From assembly GCA_035649495.1 (NCBI GenBank), contig DASRJL010000020.1, positions 1 to 64,000 on the forward strand: DNA of 64,000 nucleotides. Direction: 5' to 3'. The notes beneath the pieces were generated by a model that saw nothing but the letters and a program-made list of their open reading frames with translations, had not been told where the DNA came from and ran no database searches. Of the stretch, positions 40,008 to 48,171 are shown piece by piece. Source of the DNA: SG8-41 sp035649495. GTDB lineage: Bacteria; Pseudomonadota; Gammaproteobacteria; Burkholderiales; SG8-41. A program made the translations under genes and the position numbers. Each line of letters opens with the position of its first letter. The stretch's first letter is position 1.

Positions 40008-40226
40008 ATGAAGAAGATTTCTTCGGCTGTAGCCGCGGCCGCCATGTGCACGATGCTGTCCGCTTGCGCATCGAGCCCAACCAACGCCCAGATCGGCGCC
40101 GTCAGCGGCGCAGTGGTCGGCGGCGTTGCAGGCGCCGCATTGACGGGCGGCAGCACGCTGGGCACGGTGGCAGGCGCCGGCGCAGGCGCTCTCGCGGGTC
40201 ACGAGATTGGAAGGCGCGTGAGATAA
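40008..40226 (+). CDS. Glycine-zipper outer-membrane lipoprotein
   Basis: A 72-residue protein. Signal MKKISSAVAAAAMCTMLSAC with lipobox LSAC (Cys20). Glycine-zipper body VSGAVVGGVAGAALTGGSTLGTVAGAGAGALAGHEIG and basic tail RRVR. Strongly similar in the zipper to the product of 38835-39059 (both contain ALTGGS and GHE-G). Expressed from a consensus sigma-54 promoter and closed by a strong terminator (40272-40297), so monocistronic and regulated by an enhancer-binding protein. Confidence 0.9.
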   Translation: MKKISSAVAAAAMCTMLSACASSPTNAQIGAVSGAVVGGVAGAALTGGSTLGTVAGAGAGALAGHEIGRRVR

Positions 40227-40271
40227 GGAAACCTCACGCATCCATTAAGAGCACCATCCCTCCCCTGTTTT

Positions 40272-40297
40272 ACCCCGGCTCTGCCGGGGTTTTTTTT
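40272..40297 (+). terminator. Rho-independent terminator
   Basis: Stem ACCCCGGC / GCCGGGGT with loop TCT, followed by a T-run of seven. It lies 46 bases after the glycine-zipper stop. The remaining sequence to 40474 shows no gene. Confidence 0.93.
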
Positions 40298-40474
40298 GTA
40301 CGCGGCTTTCCCGGTTCGCCCGGGATGGCCGGCAATTGGCGATCCCACCCAACCGTGAACGAAGGCAAGGCGGCAAGCGGCCATGGCCCGCGGGCGGGGC
40401 GTCGCCGGAAGCGGGAACGACGCAATCGTGCTAGTGTCCTGAGTCCACTAATTCGCTGAACAAAAGATGACCTT

Positions 40475-42157
40475 ATGAGTAACCAATCTGCGCGCACCGG
40501 CGGCCAGTTACTGGTCGACGCGCTCAAGGTCCACGGCGTCGACCTCGCTTTCGGCGTGCCGGGCGAGAGCTATCTGGCCGTGCTCGACGCGATGCACGAC
40601 GTGCGCGAGACCCTGCGCTTCATCATCTGCCGCCAGGAAGGCGGTGCCTCGTACATGGCGGAGGCCTACGGCAAGCTGACCGGCCGCCCGGGCATCTGCT
40701 TCGTCACGCGCGGCCCTGGCGCGACCAACGGCGCCATCGGCGTGCACGTCGCATACCAGGACTCCACGCCCATGATTCTCTTCGTGGGCCAGGTCGGCAA
40801 CGACTTCGTCGAACGCGAGGCGTTCCAGGAGATCGACTACCGGCGCATGTACGGTTCGATGGCGAAGTGGGTGGCGCAGATCGACCGCGCGGATCGCGTG
40901 CCCGAGTACGTGAACCGCGCTTTCCATACGGCGGTGTCGGGGCGTCCCGGCCCCGTGGTGCTCGCGCTACCTGAGGACATGCTCACGGACACCGCGGCTG
41001 TCGCCAACACCGGTCGTTACCACCGCGTCGCGGCGAATCCCGGCGCCGGCGACATGCACAAACTGCGCGAGATGCTCGGTGCGGCGCAGCGTCCGTTCGT
41101 GATCCTGGGCGGCGGCGACTGGAACGCCGAAGCGTGCGCCGACATCCGCGCCTTCATCGAGGCCAACGGCCTGCCCGTGGGCACGGCGTTTCGCCGCGCC
41201 GATCTGTACGACAACCGGCTGCCGAATTATGTTGGCGATGTCGGCATCGGCATCAATCCCGCGCTCGCCGAGCGCGTGAAGAGCTGCGACCTGCTGATCG
41301 CCGTCGGGCCACGGCTGGACGAGATGACCACCGGCGGCTACACGCTGATCGACGTGCCGCGCCCGAAGCAGAAATTCGTGCACGTGCACCCCGGCGCGGA
41401 GGAGTTGGGCCGGGTCTACGAAGCGGACCTCCCCATCAACTCGGGCATGCCGGAATTCGCCGCGATGGCACGTGGCCTGAAGCCGGTCAACTCCTCCGCG
41501 TGGCAGGAAGGGACCCGGGCGTCGCGCAAGGACTACGAGGCGTGGCTCGAGCCTGGCCCCGCGCCGGGCGAGGTCGATTTCGGCAAGGTGATGGCCTGGC
41601 TGCGCAAGCGCCTGCCGCCCGAGACCATCGTCACCAATGGCGCCGGCAACTTTGCGGGCTGGGTGCACCGCTACTATCAGTACACCGGCTACCGGACGGA
41701 GCTCGCGCCGATCGCGGGCTCGATGGGCTACGGGGCGCCCGCCGCGATTGCCGCCGCGCTGGTGCACCCCGGGCGGCCGGTCGTCGCGTTCTGCGGCGAC
41801 GGCGACTTCCTCATGACGGGTCAGGAGCTGGCGACCGCCGCGCAGTTCGACGCGAAGCTGATGTTCATCGTCGTCAACAACGGCATGTACGGGACGATAC
41901 GCATGCACCAGGAGCGTGAATACCCGGAACGGGTGAGCGGAACGATGCTGAAGAACCCGGACTTCGCCGCCCTCGCGCGCGCCTACGGGCTGCACGGCGA
42001 GATCGTCGAGAAGACAGCCGACTTCGCAGCCGCGTTCGAGCGTGCGTCGCAGGCGAAGACGGCATCGCTCATCGAGCTGCGGATGGACCAGGAGGCGATC
42101 ACGACGCGGACGACGCTGTCCGCCATCCGCGCCGCGGCGTTGAAGAAGAAAAACTGA
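40475..42157 (+). CDS. Thiamine-diphosphate-dependent enzyme (acetolactate synthase-like)
   Basis: A 560-residue protein with the three-domain ThDP architecture: an N-terminal pyrimidine-binding domain with the catalytic Glu in CRQEGGASYMAEAYGKLTGRPG (near residue 55), a central domain, and a C-terminal pyrophosphate domain with CGDGDFLMTGQELATA...VNNGMYGTI (the GDG-N motif). It resembles large subunits of acetolactate synthase, but no small subunit is nearby and the next gene encodes an ornithine-cyclodeaminase homologue, so a catabolic 2-oxo-acid carboligase or decarboxylase is more likely than branched-chain synthesis. Confidence 0.9.
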   Translation: MSNQSARTGGQLLVDALKVHGVDLAFGVPGESYLAVLDAMHDVRETLRFIICRQEGGASYMAEAYGKLTGRPGICFVTRGPGATNGAIGVHVAYQDSTPMILFVGQVGNDFVEREAFQEIDYRRMYGSMAKWVAQIDRADRVPEYVNRAFHTAVSGRPGPVVLALPEDMLTDTAAVANTGRYHRVAANPGAGDMHKLREMLGAAQRPFVILGGGDWNAEACADIRAFIEANGLPVGTAFRRADLYDNRLPNYVGDVGIGINPALAERVKSCDLLIAVGPRLDEMTTGGYTLIDVPRPKQKFVHVHPGAEELGRVYEADLPINSGMPEFAAMARGLKPVNSSAWQEGTRASRKDYEAWLEPGPAPGEVDFGKVMAWLRKRLPPETIVTNGAGNFAGWVHRYYQYTGYRTELAPIAGSMGYGAPAAIAAALVHPGRPVVAFCGDGDFLMTGQELATAAQFDAKLMFIVVNNGMYGTIRMHQEREYPERVSGTMLKNPDFAALARAYGLHGEIVEKTADFAAAFERASQAKTASLIELRMDQEAITTRTTLSAIRAAALKKKN

Positions 42158-42207
42158 ACCACCAAGACGCCGAGACCGCCAAGAAAAACAAACGACGCAG
42201 GAAATTC

Positions 42208-43167
42208 ATGGTTCGATACCTCACTGAAGACGACGTCAAGAAGCTCCTGACCATGCCGCTCGCCATCGAGCGCGTGGAAGCGGCGCATCGCGCGCTCGGC
42301 GAGGGCCGCGCCGTGGACGTGCCGCGCGAGCGCATTCATCTGCCCATCGGCACGCAGCACGTGCTGCAGGCTGCGTCACCGGACCTGGGCTACATCGGCT
42401 TCAAGAACTACTACACGCGGCCGCAGGGCAAGACGTTTTACGTGCAGCTGACCGGCACGGAGAGCGGCAAGCTCGAGGCGCTCATCGAGGCCGTGCACAT
42501 GAGCATGGTGCGCACCGGGGCGGCGAGCGGCGTCGCCACGCGTCATCTCTCCAGCCCCGACGCCAGCGTAGTCGCTCAGATCGGCGCGGGACACCAGGGC
42601 ATCGGGCAGCTCGAAGGCGTCTGCGCGGTGCGCCGGATACGCAGCGCGCGCGTCTACGCGCGGAACCGCGACCGGCTCGTGGGCTTCTGCGACACGATGT
42701 CACGCAAGCTGGGCATAGAGGTCGCGCCCGCCGAGTCGGCCGAAGCCGCCGTGCGCGGGGCGCACGTCGTGAACGTCATCACCAAGTCCGCCACGCCCGT
42801 GCTGCTCGGAAGATGGCTGGAGCCCGGCCAGCACGTGAACGCCGCCGGGTCCAATGCGCTCGCCCGCCGCGAGATCGACGAGGAAGCGGTGAAGAAGTGC
42901 GACGTGGTAACCGTGGACGGACGCGGTACCGCGCGCAAGGAGAGCGGCGACCTGCTGCCCGCCGTCGAGAAAGGCCTCCTCCGCTGGGAAACGCTGACGG
43001 AAATCGGCGATGTCATCGCCGGGCGCGCGCCGGCCCGGACGTCACCGACGCAGATCACCCTCTACGAGTCGCACGGCATGGGGCTGCAGGACTTGTACGT
43101 CGGGGCCGCGGTGCTCGCGCTGGCGCGCGAAAAGAACGTTGGCACCAACCTGCCAATCGGCGGATAG
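42208..43167 (+). CDS. Ornithine cyclodeaminase / mu-crystallin family protein
   Basis: A 319-residue NAD(P)-dependent enzyme. MVRYLTEDDVKKLLTMPLAIERVEAAH is the family start; IGFKNYYTRPQGKTFYVQL includes the substrate-carboxylate region; the Rossmann motif VAQIGAGHQG is near residue 115; NAAGSNALARREID is conserved. Members are ornithine cyclodeaminase, alanine dehydrogenase or ketimine reductase; which applies cannot be told. Follows the ThDP enzyme by 50 bp. Confidence 0.9.
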   Translation: MVRYLTEDDVKKLLTMPLAIERVEAAHRALGEGRAVDVPRERIHLPIGTQHVLQAASPDLGYIGFKNYYTRPQGKTFYVQLTGTESGKLEALIEAVHMSMVRTGAASGVATRHLSSPDASVVAQIGAGHQGIGQLEGVCAVRRIRSARVYARNRDRLVGFCDTMSRKLGIEVAPAESAEAAVRGAHVVNVITKSATPVLLGRWLEPGQHVNAAGSNALARREIDEEAVKKCDVVTVDGRGTARKESGDLLPAVEKGLLRWETLTEIGDVIAGRAPARTSPTQITLYESHGMGLQDLYVGAAVLALAREKNVGTNLPIGG

Positions 43168-43195
43168 CACCGATTCGTTCGCAGAGGAGACACCC

Positions 43196-43426
43196 ATGGC
43201 TGAAAGCGACAACAGGACCCGCGTAGTGATACTCGCGGGTGCGTACCGCATCAAGGGCGAGATCGAGCTGGTGACCGGCGCGCGCCTCACCGACTACATG
43301 GTCGAGGCCAAGGAATTCTTCGCCGTGACCGAAGCGGAGGTATGGGATCTCGAAGGCCGGAAGATCCTGACGGCGAGCTTCATCAACGTGTGCCGTAGCC
43401 ACGTGGTCGTCGTCGCACCCGATTAG
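43196..43426 (+). CDS. Small conserved-looking protein, unknown function
   Basis: A 76-residue, beta-rich soluble protein (VVILAGAYRIKGEIELVTGARLTDYM...ITASFINVCRSHVVVV-type pattern). AGAGGAGA lies upstream of the ATG at 43196. The pattern of a short strand-rich domain with an ARLTDY turn recalls small single-domain proteins of no assigned role. Third gene of the ThDP/OCD unit; its stop overlaps the convergent creatininase-family stop by four bases. Confidence 0.72.
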   Translation: MAESDNRTRVVILAGAYRIKGEIELVTGARLTDYMVEAKEFFAVTEAEVWDLEGRKILTASFINVCRSHVVVVAPD

Positions 43427-44244
43427 TGCGGCGGCACTTCCCCCTCAAGGCGGGAAGGAGTGATTGGCCTGACCGTCTGCAGATGCCGTACCAGCGCGGC
43501 CGCGCGGTCGACGATGTAATCCGAAAACAGCCTGCCCGCTTCCGGCGTCGCGAGCCGCGCGTCGCCAGAGACGATGCCGTTTTTCGTATGGTCCGTGATG
43601 TCCACGGGCGCATTCACCTCCAGCCCTTCGAAGACGAGGCCCTGCAGGTTCGCGGTCCTGAGCCCGATCAGCTCGCCGCCCGCCTCTGCCGCCTCGGCCA
43701 GGTCGCGGCGGTACAGTCCGGGAAAGAGGTGCAGATAGGCCGACGATACCGGGTCGGCTCCGTGGCCCCGGGCGCGCGGCGCGTTCGCGCCGTGCGCTTC
43801 GCGCCACACGCTGTCCGGGAGCACGCGCCAGATATTGATCCAGGGAACGACGACGCCGGTTTCGCGCTTGACCGTCCTCACCACCTGGTCGATGAGCGGT
43901 GAATTCCCGGTGTGGCCGTTGAAGATCAGGAGCCTCTCCAGGCCGTGCGCCAGGAAATTGTCGAGGATGTCGCGCAGCAGGCCCTTGAACGTATCGGCGG
44001 ACAACTGCACGCCGCCCGCTACCGGCCTGAAGTAGTCCGCATAGCCGAACGGCACGGTCGGCGCCGCGATGGCGCCGGTTTTCTCGGCGATGCGCCGGGC
44101 CAGCTCTTTCGCCAGCATCCAGTCGCCCATCGGGGCGCTCGCCCCCTGCTCTTCCTGGCTTCCCAGCGGAACGAGGATGACCGGATCATCCTTGAGGCGC
44201 TCGCGGAATTCGACGTAGGTGAGGTCTTCGAGCTGGCTTTTCAT
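43423..44244 (-). CDS. Creatininase family protein
   Basis: A 273-residue metal-dependent amidohydrolase or related hydrolase. The first metal motif is VPLGSQEEQGASAPMGDWMLA: Glu is present, but the His of the canonical EQHG reads Gln. LLIFNGHTGNSPLID keeps the GHxGN block. HGADPVSSAYLHLFPG is conserved. The divergent first motif marks a subgroup that may use altered metals or substrate. The ATG at 44244 is 14 bases after the Bug gene stop, so it is in an operon with Bug and RraA-like genes. Confidence 0.87.
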   Translation of the reverse strand: MKSQLEDLTYVEFRERLKDDPVILVPLGSQEEQGASAPMGDWMLAKELARRIAEKTGAIAAPTVPFGYADYFRPVAGGVQLSADTFKGLLRDILDNFLAHGLERLLIFNGHTGNSPLIDQVVRTVKRETGVVVPWINIWRVLPDSVWREAHGANAPRARGHGADPVSSAYLHLFPGLYRRDLAEAAEAGGELIGLRTANLQGLVFEGLEVNAPVDITDHTKNGIVSGDARLATPEAGRLFSDYIVDRAAALVRHLQTVRPITPSRLEGEVPPH

Positions 44245-44258
44245 CGGAAGGGTGGCAT

Positions 44259-45236
44259 CTAATCGAGCGCGATGTTGCGGAGAGCCGCGACCTTGCGCCA
44301 GACCTCGCGCTCCCGGCGCTGCTCGCGCAGCAGGTCTGCCCCGACCAGGAGGCCGGGCTGCTGGTCCAGTGCGATCAGCTTCGACCTGAACTGCGGGCTT
44401 TCCAGCACGCCCTTCAGCGTGGCCTGCAGCCTGGCGACGATGTCCGGCGGCGTCCCGCGCGGCGCATACATCGCGGTCCAGCCGCGCAGGAGCAGGTCGG
44501 GAAAGCCCAGCTCCGCCGTGGTCGCCACCTCGGGCAGGCCCGGGTAGCGGACCGGGCCGGTGAGCGCGAGCGCCCTCAATCTCCCCGCCGTGACGAACGG
44601 CATGACGCTCGACGGTGTGTCGAACTGGCAGTCGATCGCGCCGGCCAGGAGATCGATCTGCGCAGGCCCCGGACCTTTGTACGCGATGTGGTTCATCGAG
44701 ATCCCGGCGAGCATGCTCAGCATCTCCCCCAGCATGTGGGGATTGGTCGCCGGCCCGGCGCTCCCGTACGTGATCTTTCCCGGACTGGCCTTGGCCGCGG
44801 CGACCAGGTCCTTCAAGCTCCTGAAAGACGACTTCTCGTTCACCACCAGGACGAAGCCGGGAGAATGCGTGATGCGCCCGATCGGAACGAGGTCGGCGTC
44901 GAAATCGAGCGGGAATTTGCGCTTCGAGACCGCCGGCATCATGACCATGACGCTCGACGCGCCGGCGAGGAGCGTGTAGCCGTCCGGCGTCGCGCGGGCC
45001 GCGACCTCGGCGCCGATCAGGCCGCCCGCGCCGGCCCGGTTTTCGACGACGAACTGCTGACCGAGCCGCTTCCCCATTTCGTCGGCGGTCGCCCGCGCGG
45101 TCACGTCGGAGGACGCGCCCGCGGTCGTGTGCACGACGAGCCTGATCGGACGATTCGGATAGTTCTGCTGGGCCGCCGCCCCGGCGGATACGAGGCACGA
45201 CGCAGCAAGCAGCAGAACGCGCAAGCAGCCGGTCAT
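44259..45236 (-). CDS. Bug/TctC-family periplasmic receptor
   Basis: A 325-residue protein. Signal peptide GCLRVLLLAASCLVSAGAAA, then IRLVVHTTAGASSDVTAR, NRAGAGGLIGAE and ATPDGYTLLAG. The central block ITYGSAGPATNPHMLGEML and IAYKGPGPAQIDLLAG is intact. The start overlaps the end of the RraA-like gene by four bases, showing co-translation with it; the creatininase-family gene follows. The substrate probably feeds the RraA-like aldolase or the hydrolase (inference). Confidence 0.92.
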   Translation of the reverse strand: MTGCLRVLLLAASCLVSAGAAAQQNYPNRPIRLVVHTTAGASSDVTARATADEMGKRLGQQFVVENRAGAGGLIGAEVAARATPDGYTLLAGASSVMVMMPAVSKRKFPLDFDADLVPIGRITHSPGFVLVVNEKSSFRSLKDLVAAAKASPGKITYGSAGPATNPHMLGEMLSMLAGISMNHIAYKGPGPAQIDLLAGAIDCQFDTPSSVMPFVTAGRLRALALTGPVRYPGLPEVATTAELGFPDLLLRGWTAMYAPRGTPPDIVARLQATLKGVLESPQFRSKLIALDQQPGLLVGADLLREQRREREVWRKVAALRNIALD

Positions 45237-45913
45237 TTCCCGTGCCTCCCCACGCTGCGCATGACCAGATCCGTCGCCCCGGAAAGATCGCCCAGGCGGG
45301 CGCCCCCGTCCACCGCGCGCATGCGCTCGGCGGAAGCCGCCTGCCTGGCGAGCGCGGCTTCGGCTACCGCGGGCGCCTCGTCCGGGTCCAGCACTACGAC
45401 ACCGCTTTCATCGGCAAGTATGATGTCCCCGGGACGAACCGTGACTCCGCCGCACACCACGGGCAGGTTCAACTTTCCGCCGACATCGGCGACGCGGGTC
45501 GTAATCGGCGACACGCCTTTGCACCACAGCCCGAATCCGCGATTCCTGATTTCCAGGGGATCGGTGCACGGGCCGTCCACGATCGCGCCCGCGACGCGAG
45601 CCTTCTGCGCGGCGTTGGTGACGCCCCCGCCCCAGCACGCATACTTTTCGTCGCCCAGCCGGTCGACGATGATCACGTCGCCCGGACGCGTCAAACCCAG
45701 GGCATAGTGGAGCAGCGTCGAGTCGTGCGCCGGGAGAGCAAGCGTAATGGCGACTCCGACGACGCGCCGCTCGGCATTGACCGGCCGGATCGCCGGATTC
45801 ATGAAACCGAAGTGACGCAGATGCCCGATGGTCGCGGTCTCGACCCGATTCAACCGGGCGGACAGCGTCTCCTGCAGGGGAGGCGGCATCTCGCCGATGG
45901 AGTAGGCGCCCAT
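45233..45913 (-). CDS. RraA-family protein (HMG/CHA aldolase-like)
   Basis: A 226-residue protein of the 4-hydroxy-4-methyl-2-oxoglutarate aldolase / RraA fold. The active-site motif normally G-x-x-x-DGxxRD reads GAIVDGPCTD, so the substrate-binding Arg is replaced by Thr. The metal Asp region GDIILADESGVVV is present, as is PGDVIIVD. Activity as a pyruvate aldolase is therefore uncertain. First gene of a three-gene unit with Bug and a creatininase-family protein. Confidence 0.87.
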   Translation of the reverse strand: MGAYSIGEMPPPLQETLSARLNRVETATIGHLRHFGFMNPAIRPVNAERRVVGVAITLALPAHDSTLLHYALGLTRPGDVIIVDRLGDEKYACWGGGVTNAAQKARVAGAIVDGPCTDPLEIRNRGFGLWCKGVSPITTRVADVGGKLNLPVVCGGVTVRPGDIILADESGVVVLDPDEAPAVAEAALARQAASAERMRAVDGGARLGDLSGATDLVMRSVGRHGK

Positions 45914-45939
45914 GACGGCAGTGTAGCGGAACGCGGACC

Positions 45940-46419
45940 TCAGCGCGCCGTTAGAGGCCGCTTCATGCCTTCGTGGGTCGCCACGAAGCCCAGCGCTTCG
46001 TAAAAGCGCTTGGCCCCGGGACGGGTCTTGTCCGTCGTCAGCTGCACCAGATGGCAGCCGCGCTCGCGTGCGCGCTCGATCGCGTGCTCGACCAGCGCCT
46101 TGCCGAGACCGGAGGAGCGGGTCGCGGCGTCCACGCGCACGCCTTCAATCAGCGCGCGCCAGCCGCCCTGGTAGGTAAGCCCGGGTATGAAGGTGATCTG
46201 CAGCACGCCGATCACCTTGCCGTCCACGCAGGCCACGACGACCTCGTTGTTGGGATCCGCCTCTATCGCCTCGAACGCGGCGAGATACGACCGCGGGAGC
46301 GGCAGCTCGTAGCGCTCGCGCTTCGCGCCCAGCGGATCGTCCGCGAGCATCTGCACGATGCGCTCCACGTCGTCACGTCCTGCGCGGCGGAAAGTAACGC
46401 TGGATGAGGTATCAGCCAT
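45940..46419 (-). CDS. GNAT N-acetyltransferase
   Basis: A 159-residue protein. Fold start VTFRRAGRDDVERIVQMLADD; the acetyl-CoA loop RSSGLGKALVEHAIERARERGC (R/QxxGxG/A appears as RSSGLG) is near residue 107; C-terminal PGAKRFYEALGFVATHEGM. The ATG at 46419 fits the family; the upstream extension to 46482 translates an AAGGATG repeat array. Substrate unknown. Confidence 0.9.
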   Translation of the reverse strand: MADTSSSVTFRRAGRDDVERIVQMLADDPLGAKRERYELPLPRSYLAAFEAIEADPNNEVVVACVDGKVIGVLQITFIPGLTYQGGWRALIEGVRVDAATRSSGLGKALVEHAIERARERGCHLVQLTTDKTRPGAKRFYEALGFVATHEGMKRPLTAR

Positions 46420-46432
46420 GGAAGAACAGAGC

Positions 46433-46473
46433 AAAGGATGAAGGATGAACGTGGAAGGATGACCCGGTCGCTG
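46433..46473. repeat. 7-bp tandem array (AAGGATG unit), single arm
   Basis: AAGGATG AAGGATG AACGTGG AAGGATG A, the same unit family as the array at 60234-60350, immediately upstream of a GNAT gene. The following sequence to 46605 contains a GGGTCTGACCCC palindrome (about 46494-46505) and no gene. Confidence 0.78.
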
Positions 46474-46605
46474 CGCTCCCAAAGGCCGATTTCGGGTCTG
46501 ACCCCACTATGTACCAGAAATCACGGAAGATTTCGCCCTATCGCATGTTTTCCGGCCTTAGACGGCCAGTTTCTGCAGGGAAATCGCCGCTCCATCCGTG
46601 CGCCG

Positions 46606-46920
46606 TCACCGCCCCGCGACGTGGAACCAGAACTCGATCTCGGACGTTTCCACGTCGAAACGAGCGGAGTGAATCGCCCGCGCGGGGACGTGATACCACT
46701 GCCCCGGTCCATAGCGTGATTCCACGCCGTCGCGGTTCAGAATGAGCTCTCCCTGGGTGATCACACCGACGTTGTCGGTCGCGTGGCTGTGCGGAGGAAT
46801 GACGGTGCCGCCCGGATACGAGGCGAAGAGGACGTCGCAGTCTTTCGCCTCGAGCCTGAATGCGTCGAACGGCCCCTTGAATTTCGGGAGATTACGAAGC
46901 TGCTTCGGGAAATGCGCCAT
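46606..46920 (-). CDS. Single-domain cupin protein
   Basis: A 104-residue metal-binding beta barrel. The cupin motif 1 IPPHSHATDNVGVITQGELIL contains the His ligands and Glu-equivalent Gln; motif 2 is GPGQWYHVPARAIHSAR with a His ligand. The ATG at 46920 follows the end of the tartrate-dehydratase-like gene by five bases, so it is in an operon. Could be an accessory isomerase or a sensor of the dehydratase product; role unknown. Confidence 0.87.
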   Translation of the reverse strand: MAHFPKQLRNLPKFKGPFDAFRLEAKDCDVLFASYPGGTVIPPHSHATDNVGVITQGELILNRDGVESRYGPGQWYHVPARAIHSARFDVETSEIEFWFHVAGR

Positions 46921-46925
46921 ATGAT

Positions 46926-48092
46926 CTAACCAGACAGCTCTTTCATTACCGCGTAGAGCGCGTTCTGCGCCTCGAAGCCGATGCCGGGGCGGTCGGGCAG
47001 CTTGAGGTAGCCGTCCTCCACTTTCGCGTCGTCCGCGAAGCCGGCGAAGATACCGAACACGCCGGGATAGGCCTCGCACCCGCCCAGGCCGAAGCCGCCG
47101 ACGATGGCGAGCGTCATTTGGTTGCCGCCGTGGGGAAAGATGCTCTTCCGCTGCCACCCGCGCCGCTCCAGCATCGCGAGCGTGCGCGAGAACTGCACGA
47201 TGCCGTAGGACTGCGGCACGTCGATCTGGATGATGTCCCGGTCGGTGCGCAATCCACCGAAGCGGACCAGGTTCTCCACGTCCTGCGTCGAGAACAGGTT
47301 CTCCCCGGTGCCGATCGGCGCGTCGTAAATCGACGCAACCTCCGCCAGCAATTCGTAGGCTAGCGGATCGGTGGGCTCCTCGAACCAGCGGAGCCGGAAC
47401 GGCGAGAGGGCTTTTCCGTAGGCGAGCGCGCGCTCGCGATCGAAGCCCGCGTTCGCGTCCACCGCCAGATTGTCGCTGCCTGCGACCACCTTCAGCGCCG
47501 CCTCCACGCGCTTCACGTCCTCCGGGATGGCCGCGCCGCCGACCTTGATCTTCATGGTCCGGTAGCCCTGGTCGAGGCGCGACCGGATCTCGTCCTGCAG
47601 CTCCCTCACGCCCTTCCCCGGCTCGTACCAGCCGCCGCCGACGTAGCACGGCACGCGCTCCGGCGCCTTGCCGCCGCCGTAGCGCTCCGCCAGCACGCGG
47701 TGGAGCGGCTTGCCGGCGATCTTGGCGACGGCGTCCCACACCGCGACTTCGATCGTGCCGATCGCGATCGAGCGCTCGGTATGTCCGCCGGGCTTCTCGC
47801 GCTGCATCATGGCGGCCAAGATCTTCTCCGGATCGAGATTGTCGCCCGCGGCGTTCGCGAGCGATTCCGGCTTCGCGCCGAGTATCCGCGGAACGAAGCG
47901 CGCCCGCATCTGCGCGCCGCAGGCGTAGCGCCCGGTCGAGTTGAACGCATAGCCGGCTACCGGCTTCCCGTCACGAACGACATCGGTGACGACCGCGACG
48001 ACCGAGGTGGTCATCTCGCTGAAATCGAACACCGCATTGCGCAGGCTCGACTTCAGCGCGACCGACGTTTCTCGGATATCGGTTATTCGCAT
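46926..48092 (-). CDS. Enolase-superfamily dehydratase, D-tartrate dehydratase-like
   Basis: A 388-residue protein. The N-terminus (MRITDIRETSVALKSSLRNAVFDFSEMT) and KPGGHTERSIAIGTIEVAVWDAVAKIAGKPL resemble D(-)-tartrate dehydratase of the mandelate-racemase subgroup. Catalytic Lys in RTMKIKVGG; metal ligands in AVDANAGF (Asp), WFEEPTDP (Glu) and GTGENLFS (Glu); the general-acid His in IFPHGGNQM. All are present. It is upstream of the cupin gene and next to two Bug receptors, giving a plausible hydroxy-dicarboxylate uptake and dehydration module. Confidence 0.88.
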   Translation of the reverse strand: MRITDIRETSVALKSSLRNAVFDFSEMTTSVVAVVTDVVRDGKPVAGYAFNSTGRYACGAQMRARFVPRILGAKPESLANAAGDNLDPEKILAAMMQREKPGGHTERSIAIGTIEVAVWDAVAKIAGKPLHRVLAERYGGGKAPERVPCYVGGGWYEPGKGVRELQDEIRSRLDQGYRTMKIKVGGAAIPEDVKRVEAALKVVAGSDNLAVDANAGFDRERALAYGKALSPFRLRWFEEPTDPLAYELLAEVASIYDAPIGTGENLFSTQDVENLVRFGGLRTDRDIIQIDVPQSYGIVQFSRTLAMLERRGWQRKSIFPHGGNQMTLAIVGGFGLGGCEAYPGVFGIFAGFADDAKVEDGYLKLPDRPGIGFEAQNALYAVMKELSG

Positions 48093-48112
48093 GTTACTGC
48101 TGTGGCACCGGT

Positions 48113-48171
48113 GCGCGTCGCCGGGGGTCGCATCCCCGGAAACCGGGGCCCCTGCTCCGCCCCTCGACGCG
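48113..48171. repeat. 58-bp palindromic element, copy 1
   Basis: A structured element with an outer 7-bp stem CGCGTCG (48114-48120) / CGACGCG (48165-48171) and an inner CCGGGG / CCCCGG hairpin. Its sequence aligns with 51040-51097 over its full length with about ten differences and one gap. It fills the gap between the dehydratase and Bug genes. Confidence 0.82.

Noticed and set aside
42158..42207. CCACCAAGACGCCGAGACC stretch as another inverted-repeat element
   Set aside because: Only one arm is visible in a 50-bp gap; insufficient to call an element.
46494..46505. GGGTCTGACCCC palindrome as a mark of a REP-associated transposase
   Set aside because: Only one short copy, no transposase gene nearby; it differs in its flanks from the palindrome pair at 48113 and 51040.
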